Assembly: GCA_030145595.1 (NCBI GenBank)
Contig: JAQYVG010000097.1
Coordinates: forward strand, 1-11,806
Reading direction: 5' to 3'
Length of the DNA: 11,806 nucleotides
From: Desulfobacterales bacterium
GTDB lineage: Bacteria; Desulfobacterota; Desulfobacteria; Desulfobacterales; UBA11574
Position 1 is the stretch's first letter. The number at the start of each line of letters is the position of its first letter. Below are positions 1 to 5,592 of this stretch, one piece after another. Both the position numbers and the translations under genes were made by a program. The notes beneath the pieces were generated by a model. The model did no database searches. It was not told the DNA's origin and worked only from the letters and a program-made list of their open reading frames with translations.

Positions 1-96
1 TTTCACGGATTTTATATCATTTTATCTGTATCTGTGTAGATCAATTTTAATCTGTGTTATCCGCGTTCCATTGAACCCAGAACCAATCATACAAGG
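1..96. repeat. Degenerate ATCTGTGT-type intergenic repeat plus TTGAACCC motif
   Basis: This is the non-coding stretch downstream of the MttB-family gene. It holds several imperfect copies of an ATCTGTGTT/ATCTGTAT word between about 24 and 62, followed by a GTTATCCGCGTTCC segment and then TTGAACCCAGAACC at 71-84. The 71-84 block is the exact reverse complement of 1579-1592 on the other side of the gene. Similar ATCTGTGTT tracts recur between genes in several environmental bacteria (from memory). No coding potential or terminator was seen. The left part runs off the window. Confidence 0.45.
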
Positions 97-1548
97 TTAT
101 AAAGCGTTTAAGAGATCATCGATCTCTTTTAATACACCGTCATCTTTGGGCGTTACCTGATGTTCGGAAAGAATCCGTTTGGCCTCCTCATTACTGCGTG
201 TGTAAAGATCCTTTGACCCTTCGGCTTCCCAGGTATCGTAGCGGCTGCGGTCCAGAAGCTTGGGAATAAAAAGCGCCTGCTCAAAGTTCTCAAAGGTGTG
301 GTCGTCCATTAAAAAAAATGCCTGGGGTCCTGCATTTTTAACCCTTTCCAGTGCGTCCAGAGCCAAGGTGGTGTCGTTTACCGGAATGCCGCGGGTGAAA
401 GAACGTGCCATGGCAACCAATTCATTGGCAATGGTGATCATTTCAAGGGAGGACGTGCTGCCATACTCGATGTATCCGTTATCATGGATAAGATTGCAAC
501 GCGAGAGCATGGCGGTAATAATCGAAAACATGGCTTCGGCGCCGGCCTGGGCATCCACCACTTTGGAATCTGTTGCCCCTGCAAAGGACCAAATGGGGAG
601 ACCGTATATTTCGTCACGCATATCCGCCAAAGCCGCCTGGGTCAGGCTCCATTCAGGGCAACCGTAGGACACAACGGCGGACTTCATGTCAAGTGCGCTG
701 ACATTGGGGCCGAAAAGAAACGGCGCCCCTTTAGCGGCAAGCTGATGCACAATCAGCCCCGCCAGGTTTTCAGCAATTCCCATGGCCATCGCCCCGGCAA
801 GGGTTACCGGCGCACCGCCACCGGCATTTGAACCGGATGGGAAGCAAATAGGGATCCCTTTGCGGGCGCAAAAAAGAAGCCTGTCCATGACATGTTCGGG
901 AAAACCCAACGGGCTGATGGCTTCCGAATAATTCAAAAGAAACGGTTTTTGGCGCAGTTGGTCTTCGCCGCCGGCTACCATGCAGGCAATTTCGTGAATT
1001 TTGGCGATGTCTTCGCCACGGTCGGCGATAAACACAAGCGGTTTGTTGGTATTTTTAACCATTTCAGCAAACGCGTAAACATAAATATAATCGACTTTGG
1101 AAACATCCTCGGGGTTTCCCATGGACATGGCAAAAGAGATGTTTTCGAGACCGTCTACAAGTTTTGCAAAATTGGCGGTGTCCGCGAGGATACACCTGCG
1201 CCGCTCTCCGGTTTCCAGATCTAGAGTGAAGGTAGTATCCGAGCCTGTGCCGTAAAACGGGTTTTCATCCACCAGGGGCATAGCTTTATTACCTTGCTGG
1301 TCATACAGGGTAATCTGGCGCGGTGCGGTACGGAGCGCTTCTTCGGCCAGATAGGCGGGCAGTCGTATCCAGTCTTTATCAAACACCCTGCCGCCGGCGC
1401 CGGCAAGCATGTCAAGGCACTCGGCATGTTCCATCTTGATGCCGATCTTTTCAAGGATTTCCAGGGCCGCTGTGTGAATCGCCAGCGCCTGCCGGCGGTT
1501 GAGAACTTTTAGCCTTGGTTGAAATGTGGGGATAGGTCCGAGTTCCAT
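97..1548 (-). CDS. MttB-superfamily corrinoid methyltransferase, non-pyrrolysine type
   Basis: A 483-residue protein, the usual length for the trimethylamine methyltransferase (MttB) superfamily. These enzymes transfer a methyl group from a methylamine or quaternary amine to the Co(I) centre of a partner corrinoid protein in the cytoplasm. Family features visible are GTGSDTTFTLDLETGERR (about 100-117), a glycine-rich SGSNAGGG segment (about 239-245), FAGATDSKVVDAQAG (about 322-336) and HDNGYIEYGSTSSLEM (about 355-370). The reading frame has no internal TAG and ends in TAA. It is therefore not a pyrrolysine-type MttB but resembles the MtgB-like branch, whose characterised members demethylate glycine betaine and related betaines. 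The substrate cannot be read from sequence. The ATG at 1546-1548 is preceded by GGAAGGAG at a good distance. It is the last of three same-strand genes, after the corrinoid protein and the methyltetrahydrofolate methyltransferase. Confidence 0.9.
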   Translation of the reverse strand: MELGPIPTFQPRLKVLNRRQALAIHTAALEILEKIGIKMEHAECLDMLAGAGGRVFDKDWIRLPAYLAEEALRTAPRQITLYDQQGNKAMPLVDENPFYGTGSDTTFTLDLETGERRRCILADTANFAKLVDGLENISFAMSMGNPEDVSKVDYIYVYAFAEMVKNTNKPLVFIADRGEDIAKIHEIACMVAGGEDQLRQKPFLLNYSEAISPLGFPEHVMDRLLFCARKGIPICFPSGSNAGGGAPVTLAGAMAMGIAENLAGLIVHQLAAKGAPFLFGPNVSALDMKSAVVSYGCPEWSLTQAALADMRDEIYGLPIWSFAGATDSKVVDAQAGAEAMFSIITAMLSRCNLIHDNGYIEYGSTSSLEMITIANELVAMARSFTRGIPVNDTTLALDALERVKNAGPQAFFLMDDHTFENFEQALFIPKLLDRSRYDTWEAEGSKDLYTRSNEEAKRILSEHQVTPKDDGVLKEIDDLLNAL

Positions 1549-1570
1549 GGCATCTCCTTCCTAAACTGAT

Positions 1571-1730
1571 CGGTTCTAGGTTCTGGGTTCAAGGGTTATA
1601 AGACTTTGACATTACTTCACGTTAGAGTTCAATGTCAGTATAGGTCTCTAGCTTTAAACCTGATCGCTTACGGCGCCGCCTTTAGGCGGATAACCTTTGA
1701 ACCTTGAACCTCTGAACCTGTGAACGGTTA
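1571..1730. repeat. Intergenic inverted-repeat element with GGTTC/GAACC heptad-octad arms
   Basis: The 190-bp gap between the corrinoid-protein and MttB-family genes is mostly an imperfect inverted repeat. The left arm (about 1571-1600) reads AGGTTCTGGGTTCAAGGGTT. The right arm (about 1689-1730) carries several AACC(T)TTGAACC units in the opposite orientation. Between them is a short perfect hairpin, CCGCC-TTTA-GGCGG, at 1676-1689. There is no U-tract on the coding strand after the hairpin, so it is not a clear terminator. If transcribed with the operon, the arms could pair in the mRNA. Left-arm word TTCAAGGGTT (1588-1597) recurs exactly at 10040-10049. Confidence 0.55.
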
Positions 1731-1738
1731 CAATCATC

Positions 1739-2374
1739 TCAAGTTATATTAAGAAGCTTTTTGGCTTCAAGCACCGCCGAGCCTGCATCCGAAGCGTAAG
1801 AATCCGCCCCGATATCCTCGGCATACTTTCTTGTAACCGGTGCGCCGCCGATGATGACTTTCACGGTATCCCTCAGGCCGGAATCAGTTAATGCTTTGAT
1901 CGTCAAAGACATGGAGGGCATTGTGGTGGACAGTAATGCCGACATGCCCAGAACATCGGCATTCGCTTCTTTGATTTTATCAACAAACACTTCCGGAGCA
2001 ACACCCACTCCAAGATCGATGATATTAAAACCGGCACCTTCCAGCATCATGCCCACAAGGTTTTTACCGATGTCGTGCAAATCGCCTTTGACCGTTCCTA
2101 AAACGATATTACCTTTGGTTGTCATGGCATTTTCCTGAAAGTGCGGTTTTAACGCCTCGACACATTCCTGCATTGTTTTGGCGGAGCGCAGCATTTGGGG
2201 AACAAAAATGGCACCTTTGGAAAATTTGTCGCCCACAACATTCATGGCTTCTATAAGACCCTGGTCCAGAATGTCCTGGGCATTTTGGCCGGCATCAATC
2301 GCTTTAAGAGTTTCCTCAATTGCGGCCTTGATATCTCCTTTGATAACCGCATCCAACAGTGTTTGGTAGCTCAT
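1739..2374 (-). CDS. Corrinoid (B12-binding) methyl-carrier protein, MttC/MtgC-like
   Basis: A 211-residue two-domain corrinoid protein. The N-terminal helical cap (about 1-85) is the B12-binding methyltransferase cap type, including EAMNVVGDKFSKGAIFVPQ at 42-60. The C-terminal Rossmann-like domain carries the full cobalamin-binding signature: D98-x-H100-x-x-G103 in GDLHDIGKN, S145-x-L147 in GMSALLSTTM, and GG at 176-177 in IIGGAPVT. His100 is the expected lower axial cobalt ligand. Its role is to accept a methyl group from the neighbouring MttB-family protein and hand it to the methyltetrahydrofolate-forming methyltransferase. The ATG at 2372-2374 follows AGGGAG. It sits in the middle of the three-gene set. 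No reductive activase (RamA-like) is encoded in the window, so reactivation of oxidised Co(II) must be supplied from elsewhere. Confidence 0.93.
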   Translation of the reverse strand: MSYQTLLDAVIKGDIKAAIEETLKAIDAGQNAQDILDQGLIEAMNVVGDKFSKGAIFVPQMLRSAKTMQECVEALKPHFQENAMTTKGNIVLGTVKGDLHDIGKNLVGMMLEGAGFNIIDLGVGVAPEVFVDKIKEANADVLGMSALLSTTMPSMSLTIKALTDSGLRDTVKVIIGGAPVTRKYAEDIGADSYASDAGSAVLEAKKLLNIT

Positions 2375-2424
2375 CGGTTTTCTCCCTTTTTAAGTTTTGC
2401 TTTCCGGTTCGCTTTTCCTAAATG

Positions 2425-2556
2425 GAGCGTTTCAAGTTGTGACATCCTTGTTTGCATTCATATCTACCTAAGCGGTGATATGGTTTAATGCCTTTATGCA
2501 ATGTATAGGTCCAAAACAATTAATTTTATATTTATCTGGCGCAATTTGAAACGCTC
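2425..2556. repeat. Inverted-repeat element in the gap between methyltransferase and corrinoid genes
   Basis: The left arm GAGCGTTTCAAGTTG (2425-2439) and the right arm CAATTTGAAACGCTC (2542-2556) are reverse complements with 14 of 15 bases matching. They enclose about 100 bp of AT-rich non-coding DNA. The right arm overlaps the last bases of the upstream methyltransferase gene, whose TAA stop complement is at 2555-2557. The arrangement resembles a miniature palindromic insertion, or a long-range mRNA stem. No open reading frame lies inside. Confidence 0.5.
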
Positions 2557-3361
2557 AATTAAGGTCTTTAATAATTATGCCCTTTTGATAGGCATCTATA
2601 AAGTCGCCGCAGTATTCATCTTTGCCAAGGATCATCCGGGAAGACAGCAGGTTTTCCATAAGCCGTTTGTCGGTGGGGTCTAAAATTGCGGCAGACAGTC
2701 CCTGGAGCATGCACAGTGTCAGAAAGGTGCTGTTGATCAAGCGACGCACCGGAAGACCGAAAGAAATATTTGAAAGGCCGCAAATGGTGTTGACTCCGGG
2801 AAAATCATTCATGATCGTTTTAATGGCATCCAAAACGGCGTTTCCCATGCGCGTGTCCACGGAGACCGGCTGCACCAGGGGATCGACATAAATGTTTTCG
2901 AGCGCCACTCCCTCGGCCGTCAATCTTTTTATCAATTCTCCTGCAGCTTGAACCCTTTCTTCGACGGTAACCGGCATGGCTGTTTCTGTCATGCACAGGG
3001 CAACGATCCGGCAGGGCTGGGCGGTTACAATCGGCAGCATGGCATCGAAACGATCTTTTTCAAGGGAAATCGAATTGATCATCGGCTCGCCCCGGTGGAG
3101 TTTGACCGCTGCAGACAGCGCTGCGGGGCTGGGGCTGTCCAGACACAGGGGCAGATCAACGGCATCTTGAACCGTCTTTACCAGCCAGCATAGATATTCG
3201 GTTTCCCGATCTACAAACGTACCGGCGTTTACGTCAATGAAATCAGCACCGGCATCGGCCTGATCTTTTGCTACCTGTCCGATAAATGCGGCATCCTGTT
3301 TTTCAACCGCGGCTGCAATCCGCCTTCGACTGGTATTGATAATTTCTCCAACGATAAGCAT
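2555..3361 (-). CDS. Methyltetrahydrofolate:corrinoid methyltransferase (pterin-binding domain), AcsE/MtgA-like
   Basis: A 268-residue single-domain protein of the dihydropteroate-synthase-like pterin-binding TIM-barrel family, near the length of AcsE and MtgA (about 260-270). Characteristic strand-end motifs are present in order: GEIINTSRR (5-13), FIDVNAGTF (41-49), LCLDSPSP (72-79), MINSISLEKDRF (94-105), YVDPLVQPVS (158-167) and CGLSNISFGLP (194-204). Asn198 in GLSN matches the conserved Asn that contacts N5 of the folate in AcsE. In this setting the likely direction is transfer of the methyl group from the methyl-corrinoid protein to tetrahydrofolate, feeding the Wood-Ljungdahl or C1 oxidation pathway. 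The start at 3359-3361 has an AGAGGGG ribosome site just upstream. It is the first gene of the minus-strand three-gene set, and its stop overlaps one arm of an inverted repeat. Confidence 0.92.
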   Translation of the reverse strand: MLIVGEIINTSRRRIAAAVEKQDAAFIGQVAKDQADAGADFIDVNAGTFVDRETEYLCWLVKTVQDAVDLPLCLDSPSPAALSAAVKLHRGEPMINSISLEKDRFDAMLPIVTAQPCRIVALCMTETAMPVTVEERVQAAGELIKRLTAEGVALENIYVDPLVQPVSVDTRMGNAVLDAIKTIMNDFPGVNTICGLSNISFGLPVRRLINSTFLTLCMLQGLSAAILDPTDKRLMENLLSSRMILGKDEYCGDFIDAYQKGIIIKDLN

Positions 3362-3530
3362 GTTTAACCCCTCTTTCTATATTAAAACTATTCGTTGTAT
3401 TGGTTAAATGTCAATTAAAAAGAACAGATTACCTAAAAACGCCTTAACATTCATTGATAGCTTCTTTTTTCTTTTAAGAGCTTCACCCTGATTTTTTTGA
3501 ATTTGTTCTATAGTTGGAATGATCCAACTT
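3362..3530. promoter_or_regulatory. Intergenic region holding the probable promoter of the methyl-transfer operon
   Basis: This AT-rich region lies upstream of the minus-strand methyl-transfer operon. On the minus strand a perfect -35-like TTGACA is seen (complement at 3409-3414), but no good -10 hexamer lies 16-18 bp downstream; the best are weak, such as TAGTTT. A 7-bp stem with a 4-nt loop, AGTTGGA-ATGA-TCCAACT, occupies 3512-3529, just before the left direct repeat. It has no T-run and could be an operator. No cobalamin riboswitch features were recognised. Confidence 0.3.
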
Positions 3531-3616
3531 AACTACCTTCTTCTATTTCCGGGTTAATCAAAAACGCAGAGTTTGCGTCGAAATAAATTATATGATATCA
3601 AAAAGATAACAGCAAT
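3531..3616 (+). repeat. 86-bp direct repeat, left copy, upstream of the dehydrogenase gene
   Basis: This copy matches 5230-5315 at 75 of 86 positions with no gaps, in the same orientation, 1699 bp apart. Similarity ends sharply on both sides. The most conserved stretch is the A/T-rich second half (GAAATAAATTATATGATATC), which is identical in both copies. It includes a degenerate form of the AACGCAAA-G-TTTGCGTT palindrome that is perfect in the right copy. It lies immediately upstream of the dehydrogenase start, so it may carry that gene's promoter or operator, or mark the edge of an acquired segment. Confidence 0.8.
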
Positions 3617-3639
3617 GTATCATCTCTATCAAAAATTCA

Positions 3640-4365
3640 ATGTGTGTCGATATGAAGGAACAAGTCGTATTAATTACCGGAGTGAGTAGAGGATTTGGTC
3701 TTGAGCTTACCAGGGAATACTGCCAACTGGGCTGGCGCGTCTTTGGGGTGCTTCGCAGTATGGAGGGTGCGGCCCGGATTTCATCAGAATTTGGAGAGGT
3801 TTTCATTCCTATTGTAGTAGATCTTCGAGATGACTCGGCCGTAAAAGATATCCGGCTGAGTCTTGAGGGGCAGACTGACTCCCTCTCACTTCTCATTAAC
3901 AATGCTGGGATCGGAGGGACTGGTCATCATATCGAAGACACTTCGTGTAGCGAGATAAAAGAATTGTTTGATGTGCACTGCTGCGGAGCCATCCGATGTA
4001 TTCAGGCAGCCCTTCCATTACTTAGAAAGGCTGAGCGTCCAACGGTAGTGAATGTCAGCAGCCGAGTGGGTTCGATTAACAAGGTATCATCTGGTAGTCT
4101 TGATCATATTCCCCTTTCCTATGGTATGCGAATGGCAAAAGCTGCGCAGAATATGCTCAGTGCTTCACTTTATCGAGAGCTTAGGGGAACTGGTATCGCT
4201 GTGTTCGCAGTCCATCCAGGAAAAATCCGCACAAGGATGGGTAGTCCGGATGCGGATATGTCAGCGGAACAAGCAGCAAAAAGATTTGTAAGCTGGTTGC
4301 CGGATATCCGACTTGAGCGGGAATTCGGGTATTTCGAGGCTGGGACTGAAGAGCTTGTATTTTAA
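3640..4365 (+). CDS. Short-chain dehydrogenase/reductase family protein with altered active site
   Basis: A 241-residue Rossmann-fold protein of the SDR superfamily, typical single-domain length. The cofactor motif TGVSRGFG (13-20), the DLRDD segment (61-65) and NNAG (87-90) are all present, followed by VNVSSRVGS (137-145) and HPGKIRT (192-198). It most resembles the C-factor/CsgA-like branch. At the active site, the usual YxxxK reads MRMAK (163-167): Lys167 is kept, but Met163 is at the Tyr position and the nearest Tyr is residue 161. The VNxxG Asn is replaced by His113. Enzymatic activity is therefore uncertain. The substrate is unknown. No good ribosome site precedes the ATG at 3640; ATG 3652 (MKEQVVLITG) is an equally plausible start. 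It is followed after 25 bp by the flavoprotein gene, and the pair lies between direct repeats. Confidence 0.88.
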   Translation: MCVDMKEQVVLITGVSRGFGLELTREYCQLGWRVFGVLRSMEGAARISSEFGEVFIPIVVDLRDDSAVKDIRLSLEGQTDSLSLLINNAGIGGTGHHIEDTSCSEIKELFDVHCCGAIRCIQAALPLLRKAERPTVVNVSSRVGSINKVSSGSLDHIPLSYGMRMAKAAQNMLSASLYRELRGTGIAVFAVHPGKIRTRMGSPDADMSAEQAAKRFVSWLPDIRLEREFGYFEAGTEELVF

Positions 4366-4390
4366 GACAACAAACCAGGAAGGTGTATCC

Positions 4391-5035
4391 ATGAATTCTT
4401 TTGATGCTCTGATTCAAAAAGGTTTCAACGATCAATCACCAAAGCCGAAGGCTTTGGGAATCGGAGGCAGCCCCAGAAAAAGCGGAAATTCAGACGTTCT
4501 CTTAGAACATATTCTCAAAGGAGTCAGAGAAAATAAAATCATAGCCGATAAGGTTCAACTAAGAGAATTTCAATATCAAGCCTGTATCGGATGCGAGAAG
4601 TGCAGGAAGGATAAAATCTGTACAGGGTTGAAAGACGGCATGTCTCTTCTTTATCCAAGAATTTTCGAATCTCAAGGCCTGATCCTCGTATCTCCCACTC
4701 ACAACTATAATGTTACTGCATGGATGAAAGCCTTTATTGATCGTCTATACTGCTTTTATAACTTCGATGATAATCGCCCCAGAGGGTGGTCGAGTCAGTT
4801 GGCAGACCAGGGACGTAAAGCCGTCTTGGCGGCAGTGTGTGAGCAGGAAGACAAAAACGATATGGGATTTACGCTTGAGGCTATGCGTCTTCCTCTTAAA
4901 GCGCTGGGATATGAAATAATTGGAGAATTACCTGTCTTCGGAATCTTTGACAGAGCGAAAGTAAAAGAGAAAAAAGATATATTAATCACAGCTTCAAAAC
5001 TTGGGGCAGATCTGGCAAAATCTCTTTTGCGATAA
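4391..5035 (+). CDS. Iron-sulfur flavoprotein / NADPH-dependent FMN reductase family protein
   Basis: A 214-residue flavodoxin-like protein. The FMN phosphate-binding loop GGSPRKSGNSD lies at 25-35, and SPTHNYNVTAWMKAFIDR follows in the middle, as in NADPH-dependent FMN reductases. Cysteines at 65, 68, 71 and 77 (CIGCEKCRKDKIC) form a C-x2-C-x2-C-x5-C pattern, matching the compact motif that holds the 4Fe-4S cluster in archaeal and bacterial Isf proteins. It is expected to be a cytoplasmic electron carrier or reductase, possibly taking electrons from ferredoxin; the partner is unknown. The start at 4391 is chosen because AGGAAGGTG (4377-4385) precedes it. An in-frame upstream start at 4313 would overlap the dehydrogenase gene and adds no conserved sequence. 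The gene is probably cotranscribed with the dehydrogenase 25 bp upstream. Confidence 0.88.
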   Translation: MNSFDALIQKGFNDQSPKPKALGIGGSPRKSGNSDVLLEHILKGVRENKIIADKVQLREFQYQACIGCEKCRKDKICTGLKDGMSLLYPRIFESQGLILVSPTHNYNVTAWMKAFIDRLYCFYNFDDNRPRGWSSQLADQGRKAVLAAVCEQEDKNDMGFTLEAMRLPLKALGYEIIGELPVFGIFDRAKVKEKKDILITASKLGADLAKSLLR

Positions 5036-5037
5036 AC

Positions 5038-5229
5038 TCATTTCATAATCCATCTCATTGCTTTTGTATCACAGATCTTTCTAAGATAGAGCTGAGTTGT
5101 CGGAAGATTAGCATGGCGGAGGGTTAAAGCTCCCTGCAGCCCCGCTGAGCGGGATCCTCCAAAGGCGGATAAATCTCCACTTCGTTCCGACAAGCTGGAT
5201 GCGGGGAATGTGCTCGCTGTGCAGTTCAT
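5038..5229 (-). pseudogene. C-terminal scrap of a tyrosine recombinase/integrase
   Basis: A 63-codon minus-strand frame whose second half reads RHANLPTTQLYLRK (38-51), followed by DTKAMRWI (54-61). This matches the end of tyrosine recombinases, where the pattern is (G)HAxxxTTxxYL. His39 (codon at 5113-5115) would be the late catalytic His, and Tyr48 (5086-5088) the nucleophile. The catalytic Arg/Lys boxes and the rest of the protein are missing. Residues 1-34 do not look like recombinase, so the junction is near 5125-5130. It ends 2 bp from the convergent flavoprotein stop and begins exactly where the right direct repeat starts. It is most likely a remnant of a past integration and not a functional gene. 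Confidence 0.45.
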
Positions 5230-5315
5230 AACTACCTCCTTCTGTAACTGGATTAATCAAAAACGCAAAGTTTGCGTTGAAATAAATTATATGATATCAA
5301 AAACATACCGGCAAT
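5230..5315 (+). repeat. 86-bp direct repeat, right copy, with perfect palindrome
   Basis: Second copy of the repeat at 3531-3616 (75/86 identical, same orientation). Here AACGCAAA-G-TTTGCGTT (about 5262-5278) is a perfect 17-bp palindrome; the left copy has two substitutions in it. The right edge of the repeat forms part of a separate stem-loop at 5308-5342 that is absent beside the left copy. Confidence 0.8.
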
Positions 5316-5342
5316 TATTTAATCGACATATATAATTGCCGG
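5308..5342. other. Stem-loop with 11-bp perfect stem
   Basis: CCGGCAATTAT (5308-5318) and ATAATTGCCGG (5332-5342) are exact reverse complements around a 13-nt loop. There is no T-run on either side, so a classical intrinsic terminator is not supported. It could be an operator or a boundary structure of the repeat-bracketed cassette. Confidence 0.5.
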
Positions 5343-5592
5343 GAATGGCAAGTTATCACATAGCCTGGGTTCAAATTAAAAGAGGGCGTTCATGATGTTG
5401 GCTCCGAATTTTCAATTATGACCAATTGAAGATTGAGGCAAGGAATCATAACTTTTTTCAAGGTTTTTCTGTTTCAATATGTTGTATTTTCGACTAACCT
5501 TCAGATAGCTTTTATTAATAATCCTCTAAATCAACTTGGAATATCAAACAGCTGGTCTTGGGATAAACGCTCCGACCTCTGAGTTATCTATA
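5316..5592. promoter_or_regulatory. AT-rich leader region of the porin gene
   Basis: The gene-free stretch between the right direct repeat and the porin start. Besides the stem-loop ending at 5342, it has an operator-like inverted repeat, TTCAATT-ATGACC-AATTGAA, at 5411-5430 and T-rich DNA from 5451 to 5480. The word CTGGGTTCAA at 5365-5374 is shared with the repeats around the MttB-family gene, possibly by chance. No convincing -35/-10 pair could be assigned. No small gene was seen. Confidence 0.3.

Noticed and set aside
3362..3530. Cobalamin riboswitch before the corrinoid operon
   Set aside because: No B12-box-like or multi-stem structure was recognised; the region is mostly AT-rich with one small stem.
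4313..4390. Upstream in-frame start extending the flavoprotein by 26 residues
   Set aside because: It would overlap the dehydrogenase gene and lacks a ribosome site, whereas the ATG at 4391 has AGGAAGGTG at the right distance.
3531..5315. Integron gene cassette with attC sites
   Set aside because: The repeats do not show convincing paired RYYYAAC and GTTRRRY ends, and the recombinase scrap lacks any integron-integrase feature.
5536..5592. TTG start for the porin at 5536
   Set aside because: The 19 extra residues precede a normal signal peptide that begins at the ATG at 5593.
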